Counted from the first letter of the stretch, positions 1 through 12,929 are shown. The stretch is DNA of 64,000 nt from Membranipora membranacea (GCA_914767715.1 OU612075.1:2790001-2854000); one strand, 5' to 3'. Notes: a model not told the origin generated them from the letters alone. Made by a program: numbers and translations.

Positions 1-32
1 AAACTGTTATATATATAATATATAATACTTAA

Positions 33-358
33 AGTGTCAGTCCCATTAGAAAAGTGGATATATTACCCCAGTAAATCAAATATTGTGAGTTCATAGGGCA
101 AATAAAAAAATTAAAAAAATTAAAATTGTGGAAGATAGCAATTAGTTTTTATTCAATTATTTTAGCGAGGATCATAGTGGTCAGGGGAGGCAATAAATCA
201 CTATGATCCACTATGATCTACTATGATCCCAATTTTCAAACTTTGCTGCAGCTTTACTGCAATTAGGTTCACAGGCTGTTTGATTTCATATGCCCTAATG
301 ACCTTTCAGCTTGAGATCTTTAAAACCATACCAAACATGGCCTAGTAGGACTGTCACT
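33..358. mobile_element. MITE with TTAA-type target site, copy 1
   Basis: The ends are inverted repeats: AGTGTCAGTCC on the left and GGACTGTCACT on the right. Each is flanked by TTAA (29-32 and 359-362), as expected of piggyBac-type non-autonomous elements. The interior has short inverted motifs around CACTATGATC. A second copy lies inverted at about 49449-49800 and shares internal stretches such as the ACCATACCAAACATGGCCTA block near the right end. There is no coding capacity. It lies in the Beclin-1 intron upstream of the first visible exon. Confidence 0.75.
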
Positions 359-539
359 TTAAAAAATAGTGAAATTTATGCTACATTTAGCTACATTCAC
401 TCAACCTAATAGCTTCATATAACATCCCACCTCATTAAGTAAAATTTGGTGCTAACTGACATTAGTCTTCCTCAAATAGCTAAGTGTAGCTAATATATAC
501 TCATATATGATACATTTCCCACTGCTCTGAATGTTACAG

Positions 540-1760
540 ATATCGGTTAGTCCCCTATGGCAGTCACTCATATATAGAAGCATTATCAGACAGAACTAAG
601 GAGCTGCCTCTGTACTGTACAGGCGGCTACAGATTCTTTTGGGATAAAAAGTAAGCAAGTGAATTATTCTTTCCTTATTGTAAACTTACTAGATTTATAT
701 TTCCTATGATGTAAAATGTGTGAATATGCCATTGTTAGAATTTGTCAAACAATATGTGGAATATGGTTATTTTAAACTCTTATATATTCATTAATGAGTT
801 GTAGAATAGTCCACCAGGGAGAATGGTCACATTGTAAGGCGAAGCAGCTTGTACGCAATTTACTTGGTTTCTTATCTAGTATAAACAGCAACAATTCAAG
901 ATTCGCCGAGCTCAGTCCTATGTTTAAAAAAAGTTATGAGAAATTTCTCTACAGTCTAATAACTTGCATGACTTTTCACTCAGATTTGACAGCGCCATGG
1001 TGGCGTTCCTCGACTGTCTGCAGCAGTTTAAGGAGCAGGTGGAGCGAGGTGACAGTCAGTTCTGTCTCCCTTATCGCATGTCTTCTGGTAAAATAGAGGA
1101 TACAAGTACTGGTTCCAGTTACTCCATCAAGTAAGTAAACTTAACTACCTACAATCTGTAGCCATTCCTTGAATCTGCCTTTTTCTCACATATGTGTTAG
1201 ACATATGTCTCGTATGTGTAAGGACGGTTTCTACCAGCCTGATATTAGCCTTGCCTTTTTTGTTTGGGGGGGGGGGGCTTGCTAGCCTAAGGGCAGTTTG
1301 TACCAGTCTAATATGTGTAAACACAGTTTGTACCAGCCCTAATCCCATTTATTAAAAGTTGTGTTAGAGTTAAATGTGTAAGGGGCTGGAATTTTATATT
1401 CAAGGTCATGGATTCGTTTCTCCTGATAGGCCTGGTGCCCCATAAAAACCCAATTGTCATGCAATCCCTGTCAATACTAAAATGTACACGTGGATTTTCA
1501 TTTCTAGTGGAGTCATCAAATTATTAGCAACTGCCATCTTACATCCGTTGACCTTGACATTGAGTATAAACCAACAAGGGTTTTTATTGTAAGTTGCCTT
1601 CTCTCCTTTTTCACACTATTATTTAATTGTCGTATTTCATACCATTTTCAGAGTACAGTTTAACTCAGAAGAGCAGTGGACAAAGGCTCTAAAGTTTATG
1701 CTGACTAACCTGCGATGGGGCCTAGCTTGGGTATCTTCCCAGTGCTCAAATAACGACTAA
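540..1760 (+). CDS. BECN1: Beclin-1, C-terminal part (3' end of gene)
   Basis: Three exons are visible: 540-650, 984-1130 and 1652-1760 (stop TAA). All are joined in frame by GT-AG introns with phase-2 junctions. The peptide reads [17 protein letters not shown], then KELPLYC and RFFWDKK, then [23 protein letters not shown] and SGKIEDT, and ends [16 protein letters not shown]. This closely follows the evolutionarily conserved domain at the C terminus of animal Beclin-1/Atg6, a subunit of the class III PI3-kinase (Vps34) complex that starts autophagy on membranes. The aromatic membrane-contact region and the terminal WGLAWVSSQ are intact. The BH3, coiled-coil and N-terminal exons must lie upstream of the window, because 1-539 holds only intron and a MITE. 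No break is seen; the gene is partial only because of the window edge. Confidence 0.96.
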
Positions 1761-2701
1761 AAGCAGAACAATGAGGTGCTGGGACACTCTTCCTACAATG
1801 CAAATTAAAGGAAGAAAGACAAGCCAAATTCGATATGTGATATCTTACTCGATCTTCCTGGGAATTAGAGAATAGTGCATTGTGGGAAACTATTCGGTCC
1901 CATAAGATGAAGGTATAAAGACTGAGGAGAGGTTGTTTTGATTTAGGATCACCATAAGGATAGGTAGTAAGCCTGAGCACACTTCAGTTATCTAACAAAC
2001 CCTGCAAGCTGGACCAGCTGTGCCACCGGTACAACAAACTAATACAAGTGTTTTGCATTCCCAAAGGCGCCAGAGAAATATCATCAAAACATTAAATTTG
2101 TTTAATAATAAACCAAGTGATAGTGTAAGTAATAGATAATTATATTGGCTAATATTTTGTATTATGAATTCAGTTGAGAATATTACAAAGTATGCTTTTG
2201 CGTTGGGACCGCAGACTGTGCTGGGGAGCTTTGGTGTCTAGCAGACGCTGCTCAAAAAGAGCCAAACCTCTGTTTCCTGTTAAGATTTAGTGGTGCTAGC
2301 CTTACCATGTACTCATGGTTAAACTTTTTTTCTTTTTTTGTATGTAATTATTAAAATTTAATATATAGCCTGATATGTGCCCATATCGCGTAGGATATTT
2401 TTGTAAATTAAATACAACAAATTTTAATCAAAGTTTAATCTATGACTGTAAGCTTCACAACTTCAAGGACGGCACAAAATATCCACACTGCACTGGCGTT
2501 GTCAGGAAATGAGTATTGCGGCAATACTGTATTCTGCTTCATAACATCTGAAGATGTTCTGTGTATACTTATTTATTTGACTATATAAAGAGCTGCAGAG
2601 ACACTTAACATGAGCTCATTTTTTTGGAACAGCCTTGACGAAGGTTGTGTTATGTGCAATTTACTTGGATTAATTTTTATGGAATAATTATAATTAATTA
2701 A
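1761..2701. other. Beclin-1 3' flank, no gene seen
   Basis: This stretch follows the Beclin-1 stop. It is AT-rich, with AATAAA-like sequences consistent with a 3' UTR and intergenic DNA. I see no coding exon with splice support and no recognisable repeat boundary. Confidence 0.5.
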
Positions 2702-3294
2702 ATGTCTACTCCACATCAAGAACTTGGTGAAATTACTGAATTACTCAGAAACGTAAATATTGAATTCCGGCCGAAGGGAGCGTGCAGCTCTCCGTCAGAA
2801 AAATTGACGAGGTAAGTTTATCACAATTGTGAAAACTCGTATTAATATTGCGTGGCAATATTCAAGGTTGAAATTTGTTTGATAAAATAATTATTATAAA
2901 GCTCCAGTTCAAGGCAAAGGTTAGTCCTTGGTTGTATCGACTGATCATCGGTTATAATTGCGTTGAAGCTCCATTGTTATTGGCGAGTCTGCCATTTTTT
3001 ATTTCCTGCAGAGGATCAAGTGAATCTTGTCTTATTGAAAGTGAAGTTGTCACTTCATACATTGATTTGTCCTGGTGAGCATTTAGGAAGAGTTTACCGG
3101 TTATTTTATTACTAGTCGCGCTACCTTATGATAAAATCCAATATTTTATAACTGCAGTCATATTTATCCTCATTATCCATAATTATATTTTAATATTGAA
3201 ATTTAGGCGGTCATTTTTACTTTCAGAGTACGGGCAACCACTTGTTTGCGACTCAACCACATGTTTAGGCCGAACTTTGCAAAATCACACATAA
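2702..3294 (+). CDS. Possible small three-exon gene, unknown product (86 aa)
   Basis: An ATG at 2702 opens an exon (2702-2811) ending in GAG|GTAAG at phase 2. A second exon, 3012-3074, follows a good CTGCAG acceptor and ends in CTG|GTGAG, again phase 2. A third exon, 3207-3294, runs in frame to TAA. The predicted protein begins MSTPHQELGEITELLRN, has a serine/glutamate-rich middle and two late cysteines, and shows no domain I recognise. The consistent phases and the strong first donor argue for a real gene. The last acceptor (AATTTAG) is weak, so the 3' end may differ. It lies about 0.9 kb downstream of Beclin-1 on the same strand. Confidence 0.35.
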
Positions 3295-6170
3295 TCAAGT
3301 TAACGATTGCTTAGGTGGATTTCAGAGGTCCATAAAGTTGAGAGTGCTAACCATTACACATTATATAATTACACCATTACATATGTACACACCATTACAC
3401 GAAATAGAACCAAAATTTACCTTGTGTCAAACCAATCAAAGCGATAAATATAGTATTAATATTTGAATTAGAGATTTATATAACAAACACAAGAAGTGTG
3501 CAGGACGGGACCTTACACTCCTGTAATTAATATTAAAGTTACGGGAGTGTGCGTTTTTTCGTCCCTCACACCAAGAGGGCCTTTTTGTTTTTGCTATTAT
3601 TTGCTTGTGAGGATGCAATATCCGTTATAGTCATATCTATTATGGTTATCTGCGAGAGTGTCATAAAATCTCATCTTATCTCTACGACTTATCAGCTCAT
3701 GTGCACATGATTTAGACTAAACTAACCCAGCCGGCAAGGTTTAGCCAGCAACCTTCTGTAGAGGTTGCCAATGGGCAGCTTTATTGTTGGCCAATATCCT
3801 CTGACATCACCTGTCTTTGATAGGTATGCCAGAGGGAGCCAGATATCCCCATTTCCCAGCAACAGATATAATTGGTTGTGGTGCTTCTGCTTTTATACTC
3901 TATTTTCTTGCTATTGGCGGTTGCAGAAATAACTTTTCTGGACTGACAACACATAACCAACACTCAAATATTAAGGTATTTACCATCTATTAGTATGGCT
4001 CCAGCATGAGAACAGTTTACTCCCTATTGTTTTCTCAACCACTCAGGTTAAGCCCGAGTTACTCAGATTTTTGGGTTCAACTCAGGCTACTCAGGAGATT
4101 TTAGAATGTAAGCTAAAAACTCAGATTTTGCTCGTTGGCAGAGATGAATAATATATAAACAATGCTAAATTTTGCCTTACATTAATTTATGCCATATTAT
4201 TAATGAATGATCAGGTATTAGATTCTAGTTGTGATAAGCTATGTAAATAATACTGCACTGCCTAAACTAATAATACAAGAGATTATAAATACTCTCACTG
4301 CACTGCCTATTCAAGTCATTTATGTGAAATTGATATGACTAAATTCCAATTTGCATTTGAGAATGCTTTTAAAATTTAGCTTGTAATGAACTTGACATGA
4401 TTGAATGAATCTAGTCTCAAAGTTGAATACACTAATAATAATAAACTTTATTTATGAAACCCTTAATAAAATTGTTTAAACAATGATTTCTAAGCGTTAT
4501 AGAATATCGACACATTAAACCCACACCCCAACTGAGATGAATAATAAAGATAACATCAAACTTTTGCATGAGAATAATGTGTGGTATTTGTTGTGGGTAT
4601 TTGATTTCATTTGTGATAAGCTATGCTCTTATTGAACTGCCAATCCCAGTGATTTGCGAAATAGATTATTATGTCTAAATAGAAGTTGGAATTTCAGACA
4701 TTTTGAAAAAGTGATTTTGCAGGTGAACCGGATAAATCCAGGCAATGATTTCGATAGCATCACACATTAATTATGCCTTTCTACCCTGGCCTTTAAATCA
4801 ATATTTCTACAAATCATGGGGATAAAATTTCACCTGTGGCGACAGCTTTGGTTAGTCCATATGAATTGGTTCATCTGGATCAAATCTAAAATTGTTTACG
4901 ATTTTATGTTTACCAGAAATGCTCTAGGTTTTTATTGATTTACTTGCTATCACAAACATGAAATGTTGCGAGAAAAGGATGCATATACTTTGTCAATAAA
5001 GGAGCTGGTTGCTAGAGTATGGAACTTGCATTTGAGGGCATCTCTCTAGAAAATTGTGTATGATGTGATGCTCATCAGCAAAACAGCACAATAATATCGA
5101 GGTCGCCTACGTCAAGCCTCAAATTCTTGGCAACATTAAAAACTTTCCTTAGTATTTTCTTGTCTATGGTACATATGCTCGTGTGCACAACAGGCAGACA
5201 GTACATCAAGAGGGAAACTACAAAACTTTTGAACATCATGAAAGCTAATGCAACATTTTTTTAACAACATACATTCTTTGACTTGCTTTGCCAGCTATTC
5301 TTTGCACATAATCTTCAAATCTCAGGGGTTTCACCCGACAATATTTCGGTGCCATCTCAGGCGTACCCTCAGCTGTTTATGCTCAGGGCGTTTTACACCT
5401 TTAAAATACCACTATGTGACATGCTAATATCAAAACTCAGGTTTCGAATCCTCCTAGGTTGAGAGCCCTGGTTTTCGATGATACAAATTTACTGCAGTAC
5501 CAATCCTAGAGGTCTAGGCTGAGTTTAAATTGGTTGTCACGGTTAGGTCGATGTAATTTGCAGACCGATGTAGCATTTGTCTCCCCTAGCGAAGTGCTTG
5601 TTTTTGAGAATGCATTACATCCAGACACCAAGTAATCAAATAAGACATGAGCATCATTATTTAATTCCTGTGAACCAGTATCACATCCAAGAAATTTTAA
5701 ATAGGCAAATACGTGGCCATTGATTGAATCAATTGCTTCTGGTACCACTTAATATGAAACACAACAAGTGGTGGTCAGGAAATGATCCATTTGTAAAATT
5801 ATTGTATAATAATTCTTGCTGGGTATCTAAATACCAAGTGCTAAACGCTCTTAGCAGGGCAGAAGCATTCTACAGACCCCACTCAGCCAGTACCAATACT
5901 CCCTCTCCCACAGGCCTTCTGGGTAATTTTAGAAACTAAATAAATATAACAAATAAATTAGCTATATGATCTTAATATCGAAATTGGATAGAGACAGTTA
6001 ATAATATCCCTGATATATCCTTTCCTGAGAAGGATATAAAACCTCTATTTAACTTCTTGAAGAGGTTGCTAAAAATCCCTTTTTGGCAACCTCTTCCACC
6101 GGTCCATATGGCATACTATTGGCAACAGTGTTCAGCCTCTTCTGGTAACCTCTTTCCAACTCAGTTTAGA
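3295..6170. other. Intergenic, no gene seen
   Basis: AT-rich sequence with short open frames only, none showing a family resemblance or a chain of splice-compatible exons. It contains fragments of repeats (for example CTCAGG-rich stretches around 4040-4110 and 5340-5460) whose borders I cannot define. Confidence 0.4.
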
Positions 6171-6204
6171 CAACTATTTGCCCGCTGGGAATAGTCTCTA
6201 TCTT

Positions 6205-6254
6205 TCCGTACGACGGCCCTCCGGGCCTCGCTTCGCTCGGCCCGTCGGGAGGGT
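6205..6254. repeat. GC-rich palindromic block
   Basis: A sharply GC-rich island in AT-rich DNA. It contains interleaved palindromes (CGACGGGCC with GGCCCGTCG, GGGCC/CCGGG, and CGCTTCGC in the centre) and would fold into a tight hairpin. Origin unknown; it could be a small palindromic element. Confidence 0.5.
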
Positions 6255-6555
6255 AGCCTGTTGATTAGTTATTAGGTTTTAAGTCTATGGAATTTCTATG
6301 ATTTACTGGCCAACTGTTATGGAGATTTGCCAAATTCACCTGCTTTCTGATTGGCTGATTGTGATTAAGAAGCATTGCATCGTACTATTCAACCAAACAA
6401 ATAACTACAGGTAAGTAACTCATTTCTATTCATATCTGTGTTGTTATGACTGCTACGGTCAGAGCTGTATCTATGTGTTTTCAAGTGAATGGGCTTTTAA
6501 ATGGGGAATGTTATTTAACAGAGTCTAATAAGAAATTAATTTACTTTCAAATGGG

Positions 6556-6690
6556 TAGTATCAAGATCAAGTTTAATCCACTTCCTGCATTCCAGTTGCT
6601 CCTCTCCAATGGTCACGCCGCGGCTTGACCAGCGGATCGGGAGCAATTTCGAATGCAGGCAAATGAACCAAACTTGTTCTAAGTAGTATC
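6556..6690. mobile_element. Palindromic MITE relative, copy 1
   Basis: It begins AGATCAAG and ends with an imperfect complement (AACTTGTTCT). The internal arms TGCATTCCAGTTGCTCC and GGAGCAAT..GAATGCA are inverted. It shares the TGGTCACGCCGC core with the better-preserved element at 41629-41772. Non-coding. Confidence 0.55.
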
Positions 6691-7289
6691 TGTATGACAA
6701 GCTGGCTGGGATCCCTATCGGGTGGTGCATCACCGGGCTGAGGTAATCTGGGGGACCCTGAAGGCCTCCCGCTGGTTTCACGGCACCGCGTGACCGCACC
6801 CAATCCGCTGAAGCTCTTAATATATTTGATTTTGTTATTGTTTTATTATGAGATAAGTATAATTTGCCTAATTCTAGCAAGTGTTTTACAGAGTGTTACC
6901 ATGTATAAAATGTTTAAACTAAATACAATTGTTTATAATGGGTTATAATAGGTTGAAAACTATGACCTGTGCGATTTCACTATGCTCTTAGGTGCTATAG
7001 TGGTTGTAGGGTCATCTGCCCTCATAGGGTAATCGGTCAAAATATCTGATATTACCCTATCCATTAGGGCAAGTGGTATGAATGTATTGGTGTATGTGTG
7101 TACGTGACATATGTGTATGTGTACATGTAATAGGTATAAAACTAGTCTGTAGTCCAAATGTCTAAAATAATGTTAGGCCTATGTAAAGCTCCGAACTAAA
7201 TCAGCAGTATAGCCCCTACTTCGAGTATGCGAGTTAGGTATCTTTGATGGATTTAATCCTTGACACATTATGAGAGTATCACAGATTCA

Positions 7290-7515
7290 GAAGAGGTATA
7301 CACCCGAAGGTGCTGGGGGCTGGAACAATCAACCTTGAAAGCTCCCCCAACGGCATTCGAACCCACAACTCTTGCGGCATTAATCGCAAGAATGAATAGC
7401 AAGCGCGCTTACCGATTGCATTGCGCCATCTCACCATCCCCAAAAAAGAATAGGTTGATGGCACTAATTGGCATGCCCGGTATTCACTACTCAGAGTTGT
7501 GTTCTCTCGTCTCAT
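7290..7515 (-). mobile_element. tRNA-headed SINE, family 1, copy 1
   Basis: On the minus strand it carries a B-box-like GGGTTCGAATGCC (complement at 7352-7364) and an upstream A-box-like region, followed by a tail containing AAGGTTGATTGTTCCAGC. The head does not fold as an intact tRNA, and closely similar copies occur at 7690-7870 and 53618-53760, so this is a SINE and not a tRNA gene. Confidence 0.65.
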
Positions 7516-7689
7516 AGCTCATTCCACTCCACCATTGCCACCCTATGCAACACAGCGTACGTGTTAGGGTTGTTGGCCTTACATGGCCCATTGCTGGGAC
7601 CCCTTGTAGTGAGTTTTTAGCTGTCTTTCCAGCTTGTCAGCATGTCTTTCCATATTGTCACATGTCCTTCCATGAGTCAGTCAGAAGAC

Positions 7690-7870
7690 GAGTACACAGA
7701 AGAGGTATTCACCCGAAGGTGCTGGGAGCTGGAACAATTTACCTTGAAAGCTCCTTCAATGGGATTCGAACCCACAACTCTTGCTGCACTAATCGCCTGG
7801 CAGTGAATAGCAAGCGCGATAACCGATTGCTAGCCCCATCACAGAACACAACAGTGAGTAGTGAATAGCG
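7690..7870 (-). mobile_element. tRNA-headed SINE, family 1, copy 2
   Basis: The same family as the copy at 7290. The B-box complement GGGATTCGAACCC at 7761-7773 is perfect here, and the following ACTCTTGC and AGCAAGCGCG blocks are shared. The tail GAAGGTGCTGGGAGCTGGAA matches the other copies. Confidence 0.7.
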
Positions 7871-8169
7871 GGCATGCTAATTAGTGCCATCAACCCATTC
7901 TTTTTTCTCTCTCCATTCTCTCAGAACACCACAGATCACAGATTCAGTCTAAAAATTGCTTTCCTCTAATATCAAATAGGTGTGAACTACCCTTGTCACT
8001 CGGCTACTTTTTTGTTTTGGCGACCAAAAAAGAAAAGAAAAAAGGTAGCCATGTGACATGGCTAGGCTTGACCAACTATAAACACATTTACCCTAAGTCA
8101 GATAGAGTCGTGGCTGTTGGAGGTGAAGTCAAATTTCTATATCTGCTTTACTCCCATACATAACACTAG

Positions 8170-8420
8170 AGGTAAAGGCACAGGCTCGTGGGTAAGAGTG
8201 TCAGCTGGCAGTTTAATCACTATGACTCTGAATGAGTGGTCCACTCCCATATTGAATGAAGAATGCTAACGATTTCCATGATGATAAACATCAACAAAGA
8301 ACTGCCAGCGCCGGAATTTGAACACAGGCCTCCCGCATTCAAATTATTGGTACTTTGCACACTATCAATTCCTCTGAGCGGCCGATGCCATTCATTGTCG
8401 TTCCCCATTTAGAATGAACG
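8170..8420. mobile_element. Decayed SINE-like repeat
   Basis: It holds a degenerate B-box complement (GGAATTTGAACACAGGCCTC), similar to GGAATCGAACACAGGCCTC near 42094 in an intron of helicase A. The head and ends are too decayed to delimit. Confidence 0.4.
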
Positions 8421-8905
8421 AACGCTAACCAATGCGCAAAGATGTTTACCTAAATGCTATTCCGATGTATCGATTATCCCTCATATTGATGCCACATCGA
8501 CATATGGGCACACTGTATACCAACCGATGGAAATATAGCTTCTACAACTGAGTAATTGATCAGTTCAGAGTTTATTTACCTCCGGGCTGACAAGACCATG
8601 TAACAGTTATTGTCAAAATACTAACATACTGATTTTTTGAACTGACATCATTTTAAACTCTATATCATCGGTAAATGAAAGATTGGATAACCTTGTCTGC
8701 ATATCCGTCCTACTTGTCAAACATATTTATTGTACCCAAAACATGAGAAGAGGAGGCTTTCAAGCACTATATCACATTACGCAAAATGTGTCTATGATAT
8801 TAGTACCATTGTAAACTACTGCTTTGCTAAGCTGACAAGCTAGAAATTACAAGTTTTATATTATTTTTTTGTAGTTTAAATTCAGTAACATTAGTGCGGC
8901 AAAAT

Positions 8906-8943
8906 TTTGTGTATCCATTGTCATTTCACAATGGATACACAAA
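8906..8943 (+). promoter_or_regulatory. Perfect 15-bp hairpin spanning the caspase start codon
   Basis: TTTGTGTATCCATTG (8906-8920) is perfectly complementary to CAATGGATACACAAA (8929-8943), with an 8-nt loop. The second arm contains the ATG (8931-8933) of the caspase locus. If the transcript starts upstream, the initiation codon would be buried in a stable stem. Confidence 0.7.
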
Positions 8944-11900
8944 GAACTAGTGAAAGTCTATCTCTTGACGATGATCTAAATCTGCTCCCAAGTGTAAACT
9001 CAGTGCTGCCTGAAACCACACCAATCATACCTGATACTGCAATACATAACTTCGGTAAGTCAAGGTGAGGTCTCAACTCCTCTTTTTTGATAACAAGGAC
9101 TGATCACCGGTGACAAAACACAATATTAAAATATATGATCGATCAAATTATAACCCTCGCACCTCAATGGTCACAGCAGTTGAAAGCTTTTGCACATACG
9201 GCAACAGCCTGACTGTAACTTCCTCATATAAGTCAATATGACAGCCCCCCCCCCCAATCTGATGATGCCAGAACTTTACTTTTGATGACTTATGAGCTTG
9301 GATGCCAAAGGATTAGACATCAGGGGAAGAGAGAAAGTGTATTCAGACCAACGCTTTTCAAAAGTTGCCTTTGCCTTTAAGTTTTGTTGAGGATCTTTCC
9401 AGAATGAAATGATTAGCTGAAGAAATATTTTGCTCGTCCAGCAAGAAAATGTACGAATGGAAATAACAGGCCTTTTGTGTCCGCATTGTAATATGAAACA
9501 GTTGGAAAGTAGGATGAAGAATTTATTTTTACAAGTGCCTTTGTTAGCCATTTGCAATTTGAATTAAGGTTAGATTTTTTTGTTCACATTTGTGAAACAA
9601 TCTGGAGTGGTCCAACCCCATCTTTTTAGTTTTTTTATTGGATTTTCAATTTTGCTATTCCACTAATCAAAGAATCGCTAATCGGGTTAGTGATTCTTTG
9701 ATTCGGGGAATAGCAAAATCTAGAATCCAATGAATAGCTTTACTAAATCTGTAGGTTGTATCAGCGAATTGGCCTAACATCACCAGATTCAAGAACAATC
9801 TCCACAGCTTCTTTTCTTTTTATATTCTGAAGATCGTGGTGCTTTGCCAGATGTAAGACCATTACAAGGACCTGGGCAGGAAAATGGGAAAAGTTTAGAT
9901 CAATCTATTCTGGCTGTACTGAGTGAACCTGCCAGCACAAGTGGTAAGCCATAGTGATTCTTTCAAAATGTCAAGATAAATACTTAAATATTTGACGAAT
10001 ACATTATTATCAAAATAAATTCCAGTGGTCATTATTATAAGAAGGTGTTTTCTCATTGTTGGCATAAAACACCACGTAATTCAACCCTGGTTCTTGATGT
10101 AACTGTACTTTCTCATCTCTATGGATACAGCTGGAGGCAGTGATCAGGTTGTCAGTAATGAATATGGAAGTTCTAGGTTTCATGGTAGCAGACAAGAGCT
10201 CACAGACTTACCGCCGCAAATTCCTGACTTGAGACAACTACTATCAACCCTCTCAGGTTATTATTTAAACTTTTTACCTATGGTGTAAAAAAGAGATAAT
10301 TGAACAAAATCCAGGTTGGCAATTTTATCACTGATAGACTATTTTACCTCGATTTCTCTTTTAATAGCAGATGAGATAATAGTTTATTAATATTTTTTAA
10401 TTTATATTTATGAGTGCAATATGCAATATAGTTGAAATGAAAGCCAGGATACAGGGGTTATTGACATATGCTGTATCAACAACTTCGTGAATTTTAATGT
10501 CACATGATCTGGAGTCCTATTATAGCTCGAACAAAGTGAAAGAAGCTACCGCTTTACAGTTCCTTTCATGCAATGTAGTATAATTTCAAGGCATTGGGAT
10601 TATGACAGAAGCAGAATCCATTGTCATATAAAAATGTGTTGTCACATGACTCCCAATGTGACAAAATGAAATAAAAACATTCACCATATTGATAATTGCA
10701 CATTTTCCTTTCTAGCTAGTCTCATCATTTTTACTTTTCAGTTACCGATGTACCACCTCAAGCTGATCTACAGATAGCCGAGATAGATGAGATTATGAGT
10801 ATTGTTAACTCAGACACAGCATTGATAGATCTAGAGCCTGACACTGCCAATCCATCCTTTCTTCACTCCAGAACTCAGGTGTGATATTTCACATTTAGTG
10901 TGTGTAGTATACCCGTGCTTGAATCGTATTTGAGCAGGGCGGGTGAGGGTGGCCTGAAGGGCTACAATGTATAAAGATAGTAAAAATTTTACAGTGCATG
11001 ACTAAAAACGTGCTATCTGATTGATGTGATAATTTTGATAATTAGTACATGTAATATATAAATATTCTTTTAGGGGTTGTATGAGATGTCCGAGACTCGC
11101 GGTAGAGCACTCATTATATCTAACAAGTTCAACAACACCAGAAGAGGCTCAGAACATGATTATATTAACATGGAGCGTATGCTGGACAAGCTAGGATTCA
11201 TCACTGTTGGGGGTCACAGAAACTACACTGCACAGGTAATGTCATCTCATCTGATTTCATAGCATGCACATCTTTATCATGCTAAAAGTATAGATCAGTA
11301 TCAATATCATCAACCATCAATCAGTTATTCATAGTCAATAAAATAAATTAATGTTATTTATTTTTATCTGCCTGAACTGAATTTTCTCATTTGTAGGAAA
11401 TGATTACTGAGATCCACAAAGAGACACAGCTGGTTGAGGCCCAGACAGGAAAATCAGTACACACTCATCTCAGGTCATTTGTCTTAGTCATCACTAGTCA
11501 TGGATATGAGGGAACAGTCTATGGATCAGATGGGAAACAAGTTAAGATCATGGATATGATTCGGTTGCTGTCTCCAAAGAACTTCCCTGCAATGAAAGGA
11601 ATGCCTAAGATAGTCATTATCCAGGCTTGTGGTGGCAGTAAGTTGAAAAATATTTATGATGCGTTTAATCAGTTGAATATCCAGAAACCAGCTAAAATTT
11701 TCAAAATTGCACAGTCACCACGAAGCTTGGTACTCTAGTTGTATTAAAAATTGCAGACTCCTCACAAAGCTCTCTTTTTCTAAATAAAACAAACAATGAA
11801 GGATCCTACTGAGGACATAATCATAAGTCAAAAGTGCTCATTCATTTCAGGTATGAGAGAAATGTTGCTTACTTCCACATCTCCTGTGACCCCAGCCGAT

Positions 11901-12929
11901 CAGAATCATCCCAGTGTACATCATTTGCTGCAGCCATCTACGCCTGTTTCTGGTGACGACTTTCAAGACGCTGATTCTGGTGATGCCGTACCTGATATCT
12001 CTACAGCTGACTTCATCATCATGTCAAACTTAGATTGTAAGCCCACTAGATATGTATGATACATAAGTGATAGGGTTTGCACATCACTCTAATAATTACC
12101 TTGAACATAAATTTCATCAATTAGACAGTGTATGGAGAGTGAATAGTACTACTCTCCAGCTATCCAAATATCCAGCTAATGCTGTGAATGTAATGCCCTG
12201 TTACTGTTATTCTTCCTATTACTTCTTGATTTTACACTACTATATCCAGAAACAATGAAACATTGGTGTTTAAAAACGATGACAAAAAATATCTTTAATT
12301 TTGTGTAAAAAAGGCCCATACACAAAGGTAAAAATTGTACCTTTTTGTTTTTTTCTAGCATTTGTCTCACCGCGAAGAGTTAGCACAGGTTCAATTTTTA
12401 TCAGGACACTAGTCACTGTATTCTACAAATGTGCTCATCACCTTCATATGGAGGAACTGGCAGCAACAGTAAGTTTTTCAGAGAGCTCATAATAGACCGC
12501 ACCTACAAGCGGATGTAGCGATTATGTTTATGAGAGACTATCTTGTCTTTATTATTTATACCAAGATTTATACAATATTCTTGTAACGGCATAGGCAAGA
12601 TAGGCATTGTATACTACTTGTCCTTCTCACCGACTCGAATTAATTTTCGAGTTGTGTAAAAACTTGGATTTTACTTATAGACCAGACAGATGGTGGCGAG
12701 GATTGGAGCACAGAGAACAAAAGATCTGCTGAGTTACATTTCATGTAACCGTCACAGAGAGAGAGCTTATGTCGCCTCAATGCCTCAGATAAGATGCACA
12801 TTTCTTTCTGAGCTCTATCTGCAACCTGGAGTTAATATGAGAACAGAGAAACACCCAGACTCATTGAGAAATCCTGTGTTACCAAATCCAACAGCTACTC
12901 GGATTCAACATGAACCTGGTGAGAGATAA
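8931..12929 (+). CDS. Caspase, head exons plus cassette 1 (481 aa)
   Basis: Exons: 8931-9054, 9833-9943, 10131-10256, 10742-10878, 11074-11235, 11397-11637, 11851-12036, 12359-12468 and 12681-12929 (TAA); 482 codons in frame. The N-terminal ~200 residues are not a recognised CARD or DED. They hold an acidic first exon, an ILAVL repeat exon and an SRQELTDL exon like those of helicase A. The p20 part has TRGRALIISN, RRGSEHD, the catalytic His255 in SHGYEG and Cys298 in QACGG (the caspase-9 form of the QACxG motif). An Asp-rich linker follows, then p10 with ADFIIMSNLD, SPRRVSTGS and the terminal FLSELYL. It is a cysteine-aspartate protease expected to act in cell death or inflammation. A phase-1 donor (CCTG|GTGAGA, 12918/12919) just before the stop allows an alternative C terminus (see the exon at 19482). 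Confidence 0.88.
9637..9731. repeat. 95-nt imperfect hairpin in caspase intron 1
   Basis: Arms of about 40 nt are complementary with roughly six mismatches. One arm carries TTTTGCTATTCCACTAATCA, and GATTCTTTGATT starts the other. The loop CTAA..TTAG can itself pair. It could be a small foldback element. Confidence 0.65.
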
